DNA of 31,443 nt, taken from CAZDKO01 sp964506075 [NCBI: uncultured bacterium] (GTDB lineage Bacteria; CAZDME01; JAYEMH01). Below are positions 1 to 7,424 of the stretch, in pieces. The notes beneath the pieces are model-generated. The model was not told where the DNA came from, made no database searches, and saw nothing but the letters and a program-made list of their open reading frames with translations. The position numbers and the translations under genes were made by a program. The stretch lies in contig CAZDKO010000023.1 of assembly GCA_964506075.1 (NCBI GenBank), forward strand, positions 1 through 31,443, read 5' to 3'. The stretch's first letter is position 1. Every line of letters starts with the position of its first letter.

Positions 1-704
1 CCGACAATGGAAAAATCTTTTAAAAAATGGATAAAATCCCATATTTCAGCAAATTTTAAACCATCGGGTTCAGGATTAGTCACCCCGGGAGCAACACTAA
101 CATCTAAAGCGTCTATATCTATACTCAGGTAAACAGGTATCTGTTGGTTTAATTTCTTCCTGGTTTCCTCCAGGGTGGTATAAATAGGATGGGAATAATC
201 TTCATATCCATAGAAAGAACGAACTCCTATGACACTTATATTTCTGTTTATCTCGTGAATCCGCCTTGTAACCGTCGAATGATTGATTTTTTGCCCTTCC
301 CAATTATCCCTGAAATCGGAATGAGCGTCAAAAATAACTACCTGAAAATCATCCCTTAAAACCCTGGTAATTCCTTTAGCGATGCCCACACTCACCGTAT
401 GTTCGCCGCCCAGAACAAAAAATTTTTTCCCGGCGGTGACTAAAGAGGCGATTTTTTTTTCTAATAAACTTAAATCGTCTTCTACTTTTCCTTTTAAAGA
501 TAAATTGCCTAAATCATTGAAATTTAAATGTTCAAGGTCGCGGTTAAAAAAAACGCTATAACTTTCCAGGGATTGAGAAACCCGGCGGATTTCATCCGGG
601 GCTTTACTTACTCCTCCCCGAAATGTTTCCGTCGCTTCCAGAGGAACACCTAAAATTACGAGACTAGGTTCGGGCGTAGATTTACTTCGTAAAAATTTCA
701 TCAT
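1..704 (-). CDS. speB: Agmatinase / ureohydrolase family protein SpeB (3' end beyond window)
   Basis: Mn-dependent ureohydrolase that removes urea from agmatine to give putrescine, or possibly from N1-aminopropylagmatine to give spermidine. I translated this stretch by hand. It has 234 codons and runs off the left edge, so the C-terminus is missing. All metal-ligand motifs of the arginase/agmatinase fold are visible: GGEHTVS, FDAHSDFRDNWEG, NHSTVTRRI and SIDIDALD followed by VAPGVTNPEPDG. The start ATG (702-704) overlaps the stop of speE as ATGA, so the two are probably translationally coupled. It is the last visible gene of the pdaD-speE-speB operon. The family assignment is firm; whether the substrate is agmatine or aminopropylagmatine cannot be read from the sequence. 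Confidence 0.93.
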   Translation of the reverse strand, partial: MMKFLRSKSTPEPSLVILGVPLEATETFRGGVSKAPDEIRRVSQSLESYSVFFNRDLEHLNFNDLGNLSLKGKVEDDLSLLEKKIASLVTAGKKFFVLGGEHTVSVGIAKGITRVLRDDFQVVIFDAHSDFRDNWEGQKINHSTVTRRIHEINRNISVIGVRSFYGYEDYSHPIYTTLEETRKKLNQQIPVYLSIDIDALDVSVAPGVTNPEPDGLKFAEIWDFIHFLKDFSIV

Positions 705-1537
705 CGTAATAAATCAGCTATAAACTGCGGGAGTTTAAAAGCGGCCTGGTGAATTTGAGCATTGTAAAATTTAGTGGAAAAAGGGATTTTAACCGGCTGG
801 TTAAGATTGTAAATTTTCCGGCTGGCCAGGCAAAAACTCCAGAGCCCACTCGGATAACCGGGAATAAAACCCAGATAGACCTTAACCCAGGGAAAAATCT
901 CCTTAAGTTTATGATAGGTCTCTCTTAACTCTTTCGGGTAATAGAAAGGGGAACCTGATTGACAGGCAAAAAGTCCTTCTTTATTTAAACACCGGTAAGC
1001 CGCCTCAAAAAAAGGGCGGCTGAAAAGAACCTTAGCCGGACCAACCGGGTCGGTAGAATCAACCAGAACAATATCAAACTTCATTTTCGTTTCCTTAAGA
1101 AATTTCGCTCCGTCTATGATTCTTACGTCCGCTTTTTTATCGTTAAAGGCCCCTTGACTGATGCCGGGTAGATATTTTTTACAAGCCTCAATTACTCCGC
1201 CGTCAATTTCAGCCATAAGAGCTTTACGGACCGAACGATGACGCAGGACTTCCCTTAAAGTTCCGCCATCCCCTCCGCCGATAATCAAAACGTCCTGGGG
1301 CTTGGCGTTCAGAAACATGGCCGGATGCACCAGCATTTCATGATAGAAAGCTTCATCTTTTTCGGTGAGCATAACGGCCCTATCCAGGGCAAAAAGTTTT
1401 CCCAGCGGATAAGTTTCAAAAATTTCTATTTTTTGATAAGGCGTTTTTTTAGAACAAATTGTTTTTTTTATCCCGACACGGAAAAAAAGTTCCCGGGTCT
1501 GCTCCTCACTAAAATATTTTATTTTATTTTTTGGCAT
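701..1537 (-). CDS. speE: Spermidine synthase (polyamine aminopropyltransferase)
   Basis: Cytosolic transferase that moves the aminopropyl group of decarboxylated AdoMet to putrescine or a related amine. The protein is 278 aa, the normal family length. Visible motifs are LDRAVMLTEKDEAFYHEML (about 51-69), the nucleotide loop GGGDGG (87-92), and the catalytic region DSTDP (160-164) with both conserved aspartates. It lies between pyruvoyl arginine decarboxylase (46 bp upstream) and agmatinase (4-bp ATGA overlap). No AdoMet decarboxylase gene is in the window, so the aminopropyl donor must come from elsewhere. Substrate preference (putrescine or agmatine) is not decidable here. Confidence 0.95.
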   Translation of the reverse strand: MPKNKIKYFSEEQTRELFFRVGIKKTICSKKTPYQKIEIFETYPLGKLFALDRAVMLTEKDEAFYHEMLVHPAMFLNAKPQDVLIIGGGDGGTLREVLRHRSVRKALMAEIDGGVIEACKKYLPGISQGAFNDKKADVRIIDGAKFLKETKMKFDIVLVDSTDPVGPAKVLFSRPFFEAAYRCLNKEGLFACQSGSPFYYPKELRETYHKLKEIFPWVKVYLGFIPGYPSGLWSFCLASRKIYNLNQPVKIPFSTKFYNAQIHQAAFKLPQFIADLLR

Positions 1538-1583
1538 TAAATTAAATCCCTTTCTTAAATCTCCGTATAAACCGGCTGTTTCT

Positions 1584-2048
1584 CTACCAGTAAATACAAG
1601 CGGCTAAAACACAGGCACATCTTTTCACCACATGTTCTTTCGCAGAAAATTTTATCTCTTTTATTTTTAAGCGGCGGATTTGAAAAGCCGCTTTGATTTT
1701 TTGTTCAATATCCTTTTCAACCTCAAGCATAGATGCTCCTTTGGCCTCAACCACCACGCCAAAACCGTCACTGGCAATGCCAACACCTAAAGCAGAGGCA
1801 ATCCGGGCCCCCTTTAATGAGCTGGTTTTTTCGGAATAAACAAGCGGTATAAATTCTCCCTTTAAAAACTTTTTGGGTCTTTTTCTAAATTGGCATCCGG
1901 TCGGAATAATACTGGTTACCTTAATTAAATTTGCATCCCCGATACCGGCGGCAATAAGGGCGTTATCAAAAGCATTCAGTTCTGTTACCCCTTCGCTTTT
2001 ACCGCTCACCAGACAAAAATTTTTAGCAATAGGTAAAAAGGTATACAT
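1584..2048 (-). CDS. pdaD: Pyruvoyl-dependent arginine decarboxylase
   Basis: Converts arginine to agmatine, the entry step of polyamine synthesis. The 154-aa length fits the archaeal/bacterial PvlArgDC family. The proenzyme cleaves itself to form a pyruvoyl group on a serine. Here the cleavage motif reads KVTSIIP (43-49), so the expected bond is Thr45-Ser46, Ser46 becoming the pyruvoyl residue. The N-terminal part has the GVTELNAFDNAL segment and GIGDANLIKV, typical of the family. It is the first gene of the operon, with a clear SD (AGAGGAGAT) and a promoter-like sequence about 45-73 bp upstream. Confidence 0.93.
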   Translation of the reverse strand: MYTFLPIAKNFCLVSGKSEGVTELNAFDNALIAAGIGDANLIKVTSIIPTGCQFRKRPKKFLKGEFIPLVYSEKTSSLKGARIASALGVGIASDGFGVVVEAKGASMLEVEKDIEQKIKAAFQIRRLKIKEIKFSAKEHVVKRCACVLAACIYW

Positions 2049-2092
2049 TTTTATCTCCTCTAAGTTTTTTTAGTTGATAACGATTTTCATAT

Positions 2093-2121
2093 CTTATACT
2101 ATAAAACGGCGATTAATTCAA
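2093..2121 (-). promoter_or_regulatory. Sigma70-type promoter of pdaD-speE-speB
   Basis: On the minus strand, TTGAAT (2121-2116) and TATAAG (2098-2093) are separated by 17 bp. They lie upstream of pdaD with no intervening gene. The match is good, but the site is predicted only from sequence. Confidence 0.6.
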
Positions 2122-2184
2122 GAATATAATTTACCACTTTTTATTGCTGTAGTTAGCGGACGAACAATAACCAACATATACTTA

Positions 2185-2706
2185 TCAGAGGCGTTTCAAT
2201 TCATTTTCAAAGATTTTTAAAATTTTATCGTCAAAAAGACAAAAGATAACTAAAGATGGCCTATCATTTACCAATAAAAATTCTCTGGTTACCTCCAGCA
2301 TAATCCGGGCACATTTATCAGCCGGATAACCAAAAATACCGGTGCTGATAGCCGGGAAAGCCACACTTTCCAATCTTTTAGAGCGGGCGAGTTTCAGACT
2401 GTTTAAGACGGCATTTTTTAATTTTTCTTCTTCATTTCCCTCCCCCATTCTGGGTCCAACCGCATGGATTACATATTTAGCTTTTAAAGCCCCGCCGCCG
2501 GTAATAACTGCACCGCCGACAAAGGTGCCGCCTATCCTATCGCACTCCCCTTGAATAACCGTTCCGCCTTTTCTTCTAATCGCCCCGGCTACTCCTTCGC
2601 CCATAATTAAACTGGAATTAGCCGCGTTAACTATCGCTTTAACCTCTAAATCGGTGATATCGCCTTGTATCAATTTAATTACCCCGCGACCGATTTCTTT
2701 CTCCAT
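2185..2706 (-). CDS. Macrodomain protein (ADP-ribose / O-acetyl-ADP-ribose binding, YmdB/MacroD type)
   Basis: A single stand-alone macrodomain of 173 aa, the usual size. Visible family signatures are GDIT (15-18, with the adenine-binding Asp16), VNAAN (26-30), the glycine-rich GEGVAGAIRRKGG (36-48) and the diphosphate loop STGIFGYP (121-128). Members hydrolyse O-acetyl-ADP-ribose or remove ADP-ribose from proteins or nucleic acid; which one applies is not visible. It is the last gene of a tightly spaced group that includes a nucleoside phosphorylase-like protein, a ParB-like protein and a radical SAM enzyme, and starts 19 bp after the lipoprotein gene. A role in nucleotide or ADP-ribose repair there is inference. 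Confidence 0.9.
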   Translation of the reverse strand: MEKEIGRGVIKLIQGDITDLEVKAIVNAANSSLIMGEGVAGAIRRKGGTVIQGECDRIGGTFVGGAVITGGGALKAKYVIHAVGPRMGEGNEEEKLKNAVLNSLKLARSKRLESVAFPAISTGIFGYPADKCARIMLEVTREFLLVNDRPSLVIFCLFDDKILKIFENELKRL

Positions 2707-2725
2707 TTTTAGCTACCCATTATTT

Positions 2726-3724
2726 TTATCCGGCTAATTTTTTTTCAAAAAACCGGATTATCTCTCTCCGGGCATAATTAAGGAAAAGAACCGCTCCGTA
2801 ATGCCCACTGGGAATCCAGACAATCCTGGGTTCTTCTAAAACCTGCCAGAGTTTTTTGGTGCACGCAGAAGGAAGGATATGGTCAAAAGTCGCATTAATC
2901 ATAAATATCTCCCGGCCTTTAATATAAGGGGCTAAATTTAACGGCTCAATTTCCAGCCAGTCCTCCTGCATCTGGGTAAAACTGATTTCATTCTTATTCA
3001 TCTGGTCACGCATCGGTCTGGCATAGCCACTTTTCTTAACCAGCGTCACTAAATCCCCACCGGCTAAAAGAAAAGCCCCCGTTTTTATCCTCTGGTCAAT
3101 TCCCATCACCAGTATAGACAAACATCCCCCCAGACTTAAACCCAGTATCCCGATTTTCTCTTTATTAATCTCCGGCTGCTCTTCTAAAAAATCAATCCCC
3201 TTTCTGGTATCAATTACCAGTTGGCGGAAAAGCAACTTTATTCTTTCTAAATCTTCAACTTTCTCAAGCTCCTTCATCCACCATCGGCCATCCCGTCTAT
3301 CTACCGTAAAATAAGGTTCACCTAAAGTTAAAACAGCAAATTTTTGCCGGACTAAACCGATAGAAAAAAAACGCTCTAAACCGGAGCGGCCGGCTAAATG
3401 AGGCAGAATAACGACGGCCGGAAGATTTTTCCCTCCTTTAGGAAGATAATACAAAAACTCGGCAAAATCTTTCTCAGGAAATAAGGATTTCTGGTCAAAA
3501 GGGAATCTTATCTGATAAAGTTTAAAATCAGAATATTCTTTTATTAAACGTTTATTTAATTTCCCCTCCTTTTTATAACTATAAAAATCTTTTAAATTTA
3601 CCTGGCTAACGGAACGTAAAGTTTTAGGAAGGATTTCTTCTTTTCTAAACCGGACATAATAGTCGGTACTGCAGCTGGTGACGAAAAAAAACAAAATAAG
3701 AACGGTGATAATTTTCTTTTTCAT
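2726..3724 (-). CDS. Lipoprotein with alpha/beta-hydrolase fold (esterase/peptidase-like, function unknown)
   Basis: The N-terminus has lysines, a hydrophobic core and the lipobox VTSC, predicting lipidation at Cys18 and an envelope location. The body is an alpha/beta hydrolase. The nucleophile elbow is GLSLGG (Ser197), the acid is probably Asp281 in NATFDHILP, and the base is His308 in PSGHYGA. The fold resembles dienelactone-hydrolase, S9 or acetyl-xylan-esterase proteins; the substrate is unknown. I chose ATG at 3724. A TTG nine bases earlier (3733) is in frame but only three bases from the AGGAG. It sits between an SPL-like radical SAM gene (10-11 bp upstream) and a macrodomain gene, an odd setting for a secreted hydrolase. 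Confidence 0.8.
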   Translation of the reverse strand: MKKKIITVLILFFFVTSCSTDYYVRFRKEEILPKTLRSVSQVNLKDFYSYKKEGKLNKRLIKEYSDFKLYQIRFPFDQKSLFPEKDFAEFLYYLPKGGKNLPAVVILPHLAGRSGLERFFSIGLVRQKFAVLTLGEPYFTVDRRDGRWWMKELEKVEDLERIKLLFRQLVIDTRKGIDFLEEQPEINKEKIGILGLSLGGCLSILVMGIDQRIKTGAFLLAGGDLVTLVKKSGYARPMRDQMNKNEISFTQMQEDWLEIEPLNLAPYIKGREIFMINATFDHILPSACTKKLWQVLEEPRIVWIPSGHYGAVLFLNYARREIIRFFEKKLAG

Positions 3725-3743
3725 TTTAGACAAGTTCTCCTGA

Positions 3744-4826
3744 TTAACGCCCTCTTAAAAATAGTCTTTCAACTTCCCGGGGGCCTTTCGGATAAAAACC
3801 AAAAACCTTTTTCCAGACGTCCCGGCTTTCCATACAAAGATAGAGAGGAACATCGGCACTCATTTCTCTTATCCAGGAAAGCATCTTCCGGTAAATTTCC
3901 ACCCGCTTTGGTTTAAAATAGCGCCATTTACCATCCAAGCCGGTAATAAATTCTTCATATATTATCTGGGTCTTCGGGAAACGCTCGGCAATAATGTTTT
4001 TAAGTTCGGGTGGGAAACGAAGCGTTCCCAGACTTATCCAGTAAATATTATTTTCAGAAACACATTCAAAAATTCTTTTTATCACTTTCTGATAATCGTT
4101 TTCCCAGCCGGGATAAATTATAATCGGGTCAAAATGAAAAGCCACCGGGTAACCGGCTTTTACGCATAAAGAGGCCCCCTTTAAACGTCTGTCTAAAGAG
4201 GCGCTGTCTTTTTCTTCCTCCCTGACTATTACCGGAGGATTAACTGACCAGGCCAAAACGGTTCTTTTACCATGGTTAAGCTCAAGCAGGTTCTTTACGT
4301 TATCGCCTTTTGTTTTTAGTTCCAACAATATTTTCTTATCAGAAAAAAACGGGATAAGTTCTCCGGCGTAAGAAAAAACGTCTTCAAGAGCCAGTGAATC
4401 GGTAAATTCACCCGTCCCGAGACGAAAAAAAAGCGAAGGATTTGTTTTAAGATGTAAATCAACCTCATGAAAGAAATCGTTTAAATTGGCGTAGAAAACT
4501 ATCCCGGGGAAATTCATATAAGCCTGAAGGTAACAATAGCTGCAATCATAAAAACAACCCAGTCCGACATCTAAAATGTAATAGTTACAGCAAAGATACC
4601 CGGGCGTTCCCGGACAGGGTTTAATAAAACCGCTTTTCTTACGCGCAATAATCAGTTTCTTTCTGGCTTGGTCTATGGATACAGAGTTTTTTGAATTGAG
4701 ACAGTCTTTAAAATCATCTATATAAAAAATTTTGGAATCGGGAAATTTTTTAATAACCTCCCCGGCCAGTTTTGATTTTCTTTCTTTCTTTTCAATCAAA
4801 ATTTCTTCAGGGATAAAATTTCTCAT
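3744..4826 (-). CDS. Spore photoproduct lyase-like (SPL family) radical SAM protein
   Basis: 360 aa, close to SplB length. The radical SAM CxxxCxxC motif is Cys91, Cys95 and Cys98 (GCFYDCSYCYLQAY), with Tyr99 following as in SPL. After it comes the family-typical VFYANLNDFF segment (about 110-119). SPL repairs the thymine dimer 5-thyminyl-5,6-dihydrothymine in spores. The strand that in B. subtilis SplB carries the H-donor Cys141 reads FFRLGTGEFTDSLALED here, with Glu140/Phe141 and no cysteine. It is therefore an SPL-family enzyme, but may not perform the classical reaction. It begins 4 bp after the stop of the ParB-like gene, implying coupled translation. Gene assignment is firm; function is open. 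Confidence 0.85.
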   Translation of the reverse strand: MRNFIPEEILIEKKERKSKLAGEVIKKFPDSKIFYIDDFKDCLNSKNSVSIDQARKKLIIARKKSGFIKPCPGTPGYLCCNYYILDVGLGCFYDCSYCYLQAYMNFPGIVFYANLNDFFHEVDLHLKTNPSLFFRLGTGEFTDSLALEDVFSYAGELIPFFSDKKILLELKTKGDNVKNLLELNHGKRTVLAWSVNPPVIVREEEKDSASLDRRLKGASLCVKAGYPVAFHFDPIIIYPGWENDYQKVIKRIFECVSENNIYWISLGTLRFPPELKNIIAERFPKTQIIYEEFITGLDGKWRYFKPKRVEIYRKMLSWIREMSADVPLYLCMESRDVWKKVFGFYPKGPREVERLFLRGR

Positions 4827-4830
4827 ATTC

Positions 4831-5772
4831 TTAAAGCATAGATATAAGTTTTTTGAACTCTTGAGTCTCGAAAGCCCTTTGTAAAGTTAAAAGAATCTTT
4901 TGAAGTTCCCCCTCTTCCTTTATTTCTATATTCATTTTAAAACGGTCACGTTCAAAAAAAGGAGGAGGTAAAATCTCTATGCCGGCTGGAAGTTTTAAAT
5001 TTTTCACTAAATTTAAAAATTCCCTTTCATATTTTTTGACTTCGGGATAACGCCGGCTGAATAAATAATCCCTTAAGTCAGAAAAACTACGGCTATCTTT
5101 TATCAATTCCTCCTTAAACAAAGAAAGAACCGGTCTATGTTCCCGCCGGCTTATCTCTTTAATTAAGGTGGCAATAATTTTAGCTTTGTTTTGGTTTAAA
5201 TAAATTTTTTTTATTAACTTCAGAAAATATTTTCTCTCCAAGGCAGGCAATCCGGCCAGAATAACACCCGTCTCAACACTAATTTTCCCTTCGGCCAGCT
5301 CCCGCTTTACAGCCGGTTCCAGAACGCTTAAAGAAAGATAGTCTTCTAAACATTTTTTTCCCGCCGGTAAGCCGGTTAAGGGCAGAAAACGGCTGATAAG
5401 TTCTTCGTCTTTAATTTTACCCAGGGAACGTAATTTCTCAAAAGCCATGGATTTTTCTGCGGCGTTAAAATGGCGCCCGGCTAAATTTTCATAAAAACTT
5501 AAAAGGATGGCTTTTCTATCCGACAGTTCTTTCCGGGTAAAAACAAAAGCCGGAATCATCTTTTTTTTACCTTTAAAAATTTCCAGTCTTTTAAACCCCG
5601 AAATAACCTGGTATTTCTTTTTTGTCTTTCTTAACAGCAAAGGATAGATATAACCTGTTTCTTCTATAAGTGAAGCCAGGGGATAGACAGCTACAGGAAA
5701 ACTCAAACAGAAAGTTTTATCTTTCCCGTCAATTTCGTGCATCGGGATTTCAATTAATCTATCTTTGGTCAT
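4831..5772 (-). CDS. ParB N-terminal-domain protein (ParB/RepB/Spo0J-like, non-canonical)
   Basis: 313 aa. Residues about 5-105 look like a ParB-N (ParB/Srx) domain: a P-L-x-x-L-I segment, then VISGFKRLEIF where canonical ParB has GERR, and YENLAGRHFNAAEKSMAF where canonical ParB has ENxQRxxLxPxEEA. A helix-turn-helix-like middle part follows (about 115-175). The last 130 residues have no family I recognise. Both CTP-contact motifs are altered, so ordinary parS clamping is doubtful. No parA adjoins it. It overlaps the end of the nucleosidase-like gene by 14 bp and is followed at 4 bp by the SPL-like gene, so it is more likely an accessory to that enzyme cluster than the chromosomal partition protein. 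Confidence 0.75.
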   Translation of the reverse strand: MTKDRLIEIPMHEIDGKDKTFCLSFPVAVYPLASLIEETGYIYPLLLRKTKKKYQVISGFKRLEIFKGKKKMIPAFVFTRKELSDRKAILLSFYENLAGRHFNAAEKSMAFEKLRSLGKIKDEELISRFLPLTGLPAGKKCLEDYLSLSVLEPAVKRELAEGKISVETGVILAGLPALERKYFLKLIKKIYLNQNKAKIIATLIKEISRREHRPVLSLFKEELIKDSRSFSDLRDYLFSRRYPEVKKYEREFLNLVKNLKLPAGIEILPPPFFERDRFKMNIEIKEEGELQKILLTLQRAFETQEFKKLISML

Positions 5773-6511
5773 TATCAGCCATAAAATTTAAAATGTTTAA
5801 TAAGGAAAAATTTAAGGAATCCAGAACCTTTTGACGTTCATTATTGGCCACTTCCCCTAAAGGTTTCTCCAAAGGAAGGTCGCTCACCGCGCAGAGAGCG
5901 GCTGCCTTTATTCCACTTTTTCCGGTCGCTTCATAAAAAGCGGATAACTCCAGATCAACCGCTGAAAAACCGGATTTTTTCAAATCTTTAAGAAAACCCG
6001 CGGTCTCTTCAAAAAAAGAACTTACGCTAAAAACATCAGCCGAATACATATTACATTGATGAGGACAACTGCTGCTAACCCCGGAAAAATAATCCTGAAG
6101 ATTTTTAATATATTTTTTTTGAGGTTGATAATATTGATTACCTTTTATATCCGCACTCGCCCGCCTCACAAAAATTAAATCACCGATTTTAAAGTTGTCC
6201 AGCGCCCCAACTGTCCCGATAAAAATTGCCTCTTTGACCCCGGCTCGCTCAAGAAAAAAAAGGCAATCTCTAACCAAGAAACTGCCGATACCGGTTTTTA
6301 TAAAAGTTAACGGCACATCCTTAAAGTTACCGGTAAAGCCGGCAAAAAATTTCCCGGAGAATCCCCGTATTGATTTTAAAGTGAAATATGTTTTAACCTT
6401 TCCGGGATTGATAAAAGGCGCAATTACCACCTTTTTAGCCAGAGACAAAGGATAACAGCCAAAAAATTTTAAAAAGAGCTTATTAACATTAAATACAGGT
6501 TCTGCCCTCAT
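5759..6511 (-). CDS. Nucleoside phosphorylase / nucleosidase superfamily protein (PNP_UDP_1-like)
   Basis: 250 aa with the order of motifs of the PNP/UDP/MTAN superfamily: GIGS (74-77), IFIGTVGAL (97-104), IGDLIFV (109-115), VDLELSAFYE (185-194) where the family has its nucleoside-ribose Glu, and VSDLP (209-213) with the base-contacting Asp. Members cleave N-glycosidic bonds of purine or pyrimidine nucleosides, MTA or SAH; the substrate here is unclear. The polyamine operon 4 kb away produces methylthioadenosine, so MTA is one option, but that gene is in a separate unit. The gene lies 4-5 bp after the glycosyltransferase gene and overlaps the ParB-like gene by 14 bp. Confidence 0.8.
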   Translation of the reverse strand: MRAEPVFNVNKLFLKFFGCYPLSLAKKVVIAPFINPGKVKTYFTLKSIRGFSGKFFAGFTGNFKDVPLTFIKTGIGSFLVRDCLFFLERAGVKEAIFIGTVGALDNFKIGDLIFVRRASADIKGNQYYQPQKKYIKNLQDYFSGVSSSCPHQCNMYSADVFSVSSFFEETAGFLKDLKKSGFSAVDLELSAFYEATGKSGIKAAALCAVSDLPLEKPLGEVANNERQKVLDSLNFSLLNILNFMADNDQR

Positions 6512-6515
6512 AATT

Positions 6516-7319
6516 TTAAAACCTTAACCAATACCAGAGTGCCGGAAAATAGCGGTAACGCTTAATACTACCGGTAATAAGGATTTTCTTCTTTTCTTTT
6601 ATAATTCCCATTGCCTCTTTCCTGATTTCATCACTGATTTCTTCTTTTAAGAGCTTCTTTAACGCTTTAATCCGGAATTTATCCATTCCCCAATGCCGAA
6701 AAGAAAGCTGGTCGGGAAATTTAGCTCTTTTTATGATTAAACATTTATCGATTAAATATATCGGGTAAATCCGGGCGGCTCTGAGCCAGAAGTCATAGTC
6801 TTCACAGACAGGAAAAGATTCATCAAATAACCCTATTTTTTCAAAAACTTCCTTCTTTAGCATTACTGCCGAAGGACTAACAATACAAAGAGGCAAACAT
6901 TCCTTCAATATATAACCGGAATACTTTTGATGCTTTTTTTTCGGGTTTCTTTTCTGGCCGTCCCTTAACCAGAGTTCTTCAGTCTGACAGATTGAGGCGT
7001 CAGGACTTATATCAAAAAAACTAATCTGTTCTTTTAATTTATCATTTAACCATAAATCGTCAGAATCAAGAAAAGCAATGAAATTACCCCTGGCCGAACG
7101 AATCCCCAGGTTACGGGCACTGCTTACGCCTCTATTCTTCTGATAAATATAACGGACCCCGGGATATTTTGCCACCAAATCCGCTGTTCCGTCTGTTGAG
7201 CCGTCGTCGACCACGATTAACTCGAAATCGGAAAAGCTCTGTTTAATAACTGAGTCAAGAGCTTCTTTTAAAAATATAACTCTATTATGGGTGGGAATAA
7301 TAATACTTACCCTGGGCAT
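6516..7319 (-). CDS. Family 2 glycosyltransferase
   Basis: 267 aa, a GT-A fold inverting glycosyltransferase that uses a nucleotide sugar. The N-terminus has VSIIIPTHNR (4-13), VVDDGSTDGT (36-45) for nucleotide binding, SSARNLG (66-72) and the metal-binding FLDSDDLW (83-90). The acceptor half carries DESFPVCEDYDFWLRA, with the ED acid pair of the family. There is no membrane anchor. It probably adds sugar to a surface polysaccharide or LPS, but no other glycan gene adjoins it. The start ATG has no good SD; the downstream gene is 4 bp away, while the Lon-like gene is 105 bp upstream. Confidence 0.88.
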   Translation of the reverse strand: MPRVSIIIPTHNRVIFLKEALDSVIKQSFSDFELIVVDDGSTDGTADLVAKYPGVRYIYQKNRGVSSARNLGIRSARGNFIAFLDSDDLWLNDKLKEQISFFDISPDASICQTEELWLRDGQKRNPKKKHQKYSGYILKECLPLCIVSPSAVMLKKEVFEKIGLFDESFPVCEDYDFWLRAARIYPIYLIDKCLIIKRAKFPDQLSFRHWGMDKFRIKALKKLLKEEISDEIRKEAMGIIKEKKKILITGSIKRYRYFPALWYWLRF

Positions 7320-7424
7320 GGGAACTATAAAAAAGTTAAATATTTATCGGGAAATTTAAAATCGGGGGTAACGATTCCAGACAGATGTGTTTTGTCTCCA
7401 GGAGATATATAATCCTGACCGGGC

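Noticed and set aside
2049-2184. Terminator between pdaD promoter and macrodomain gene
   Set aside because: I saw no stem with a T-run on the minus strand in this gap beyond weak pairings.
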